From positions 1-6,591 of the forward strand of contig CALDMQ010000015.1 of NCBI GenBank assembly GCA_937917505.1: DNA of 6,591 bases, given 5' to 3'. Positions 5,939 through 6,591 of this stretch are shown here, piece after piece. The stretch is from an uncultured Erysipelotrichaceae bacterium. Its GTDB lineage: Bacteria; Bacillota_I; Bacilli_A; Erysipelotrichales; Coprobacillaceae. The notes below the pieces were generated by a model. That model worked only from the letters and a program-made list of their open reading frames with translations. It was not told the DNA's origin and searched no databases. Numbering within the stretch: position 1 is the first letter of the stretch; each line of letters starts with the position of its first letter. Made by a program: the position numbers and the translations under genes.

Positions 5939-6591
5939 TATGATCAAAGCAAAAATTGCTTTTGCAAATTATGTAGCTCATTATGATGCTCATGTTCCCT
6001 CTATTAAACTAAAAATTGTGCATACTTATGAGGTAATAAAATGTAGTGATTATTTATGTGATTATCTAGGATTAAATGAAGAAGATAAACAACTTGCAGG
6101 GCTTATCGCTTTATTGCATGACATTGGACGTTTTGAACAATGGAAACAATATCAAAGTTTTGCAGATCATAAAACAGTAGATCATGCTTTGTTTTCAAGT
6201 GAATTATTATTTAAACAAGGGTTGATTAGAGAATTTGTTGAGGATAGACAATATGATATAATCATTAAGTATGCAATTGAACAACATAATAAATATCATA
6301 TTGATGATGGTTTTGATGATAGAACATTATTATTTATTCATTTAATTAGAGATGCAGATAAGTTAGATAATTTTAGAGTGAAAGAAACAGAGAAGATTGA
6401 AGATATATTATTTGCGACTACTGAAGATGTTAATGCATCTTTGATTTCACCTCTTGTTTATGAACAAATGGCTCATCAAGAATTGGTTTATGCACCCAAT
6501 CGCCAAACTTTATTAGATATGTGGTTATCTTATATTGCATTTATTTATGATTTACATTTTGATGTGAGTTTACATTATATTAAAGATCAAC
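5931..6591 (+). CDS. HD-domain protein (putative metal-dependent phosphohydrolase), 3' end outside window
   Basis: The 220 complete codons visible run off the window end. The HD metal-site signature is present: H31 in KIVHTYEV, the H63-D64 pair in LLHDIGRFEQ, and the late Asp in RDADKLDNF (about 140-148). H85 in VDHALF and H119 in EQHN could be extra ligands, as in some nucleotide- or phosphate-ester-cleaving HD enzymes. Such proteins act on phosphomonoesters or nucleotides; no (p)ppGpp synthetase, GGDEF, HD-GYP signature or membrane segment is visible in the part present. The C-terminal part (about 165-220) is helical and aromatic-rich. It is the third gene of the operon and overlaps the end of aroD by 8 nt. 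The substrate is unknown. Confidence 0.85.
   Translation, partial: MIDMIKAKIAFANYVAHYDAHVPSIKLKIVHTYEVIKCSDYLCDYLGLNEEDKQLAGLIALLHDIGRFEQWKQYQSFADHKTVDHALFSSELLFKQGLIREFVEDRQYDIIIKYAIEQHNKYHIDDGFDDRTLLFIHLIRDADKLDNFRVKETEKIEDILFATTEDVNASLISPLVYEQMAHQELVYAPNRQTLLDMWLSYIAFIYDLHFDVSLHYIKDQ

Overview
The window is AT-rich DNA with strongly A/T-biased codons, GGTGAT/GGAGG-type ribosome binding sites and extended -10 promoters. This points to a low-GC Firmicute. The protein set (class II aldolase, type I dehydroquinase, three-domain aminopeptidase P, and a Fic remnant of a kind I associate with gut Firmicutes) would fit an Erysipelotrichales/Coprobacillaceae-like gut bacterium. That placement is inference from style and was not tested by a search.

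Layout, all genes on the + strand. (1) 13-1767 is a complete Xaa-Pro aminopeptidase (M24 family), closed by a compact intrinsic terminator that begins at its stop codon. (2) 1826-2566 is a SpoU/TrmH-family RNA 2'-O-ribose methyltransferase, preceded by an extended -10 promoter with an almost vanishing leader. (3) 2567-3437 has no intact gene. It holds the decayed, in-frame remains of a Fic-domain protein with five in-frame stops, a mutated Fic motif and apparent internal deletions. A possible aminotransferase-like N-terminal scrap (2559-2624) precedes it and an unassigned C-terminal-looking tail (3300-3408) follows. (4) 3502-4368 is class II fructose-bisphosphate aldolase with its own promoter and terminator. 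(5) 4500 to the window end is a tightly packed three-gene operon: alpha/beta hydrolase, type I 3-dehydroquinate dehydratase (2-nt gap), and an HD-domain phosphohydrolase-like protein (8-nt overlap) cut by the window end. A strong extended -10 promoter precedes it, flanked and interrupted by short palindromes that could be operators.

The intact genes are housekeeping: proline-peptide turnover, RNA modification, glycolysis and the shikimate pathway. The operon joins a shikimate enzyme to two hydrolases of unknown substrate. The main anomaly is the eroded accessory Fic locus between trmH-like and fba. I saw no CRISPR array, tRNA, rRNA, insertion sequence or riboswitch.
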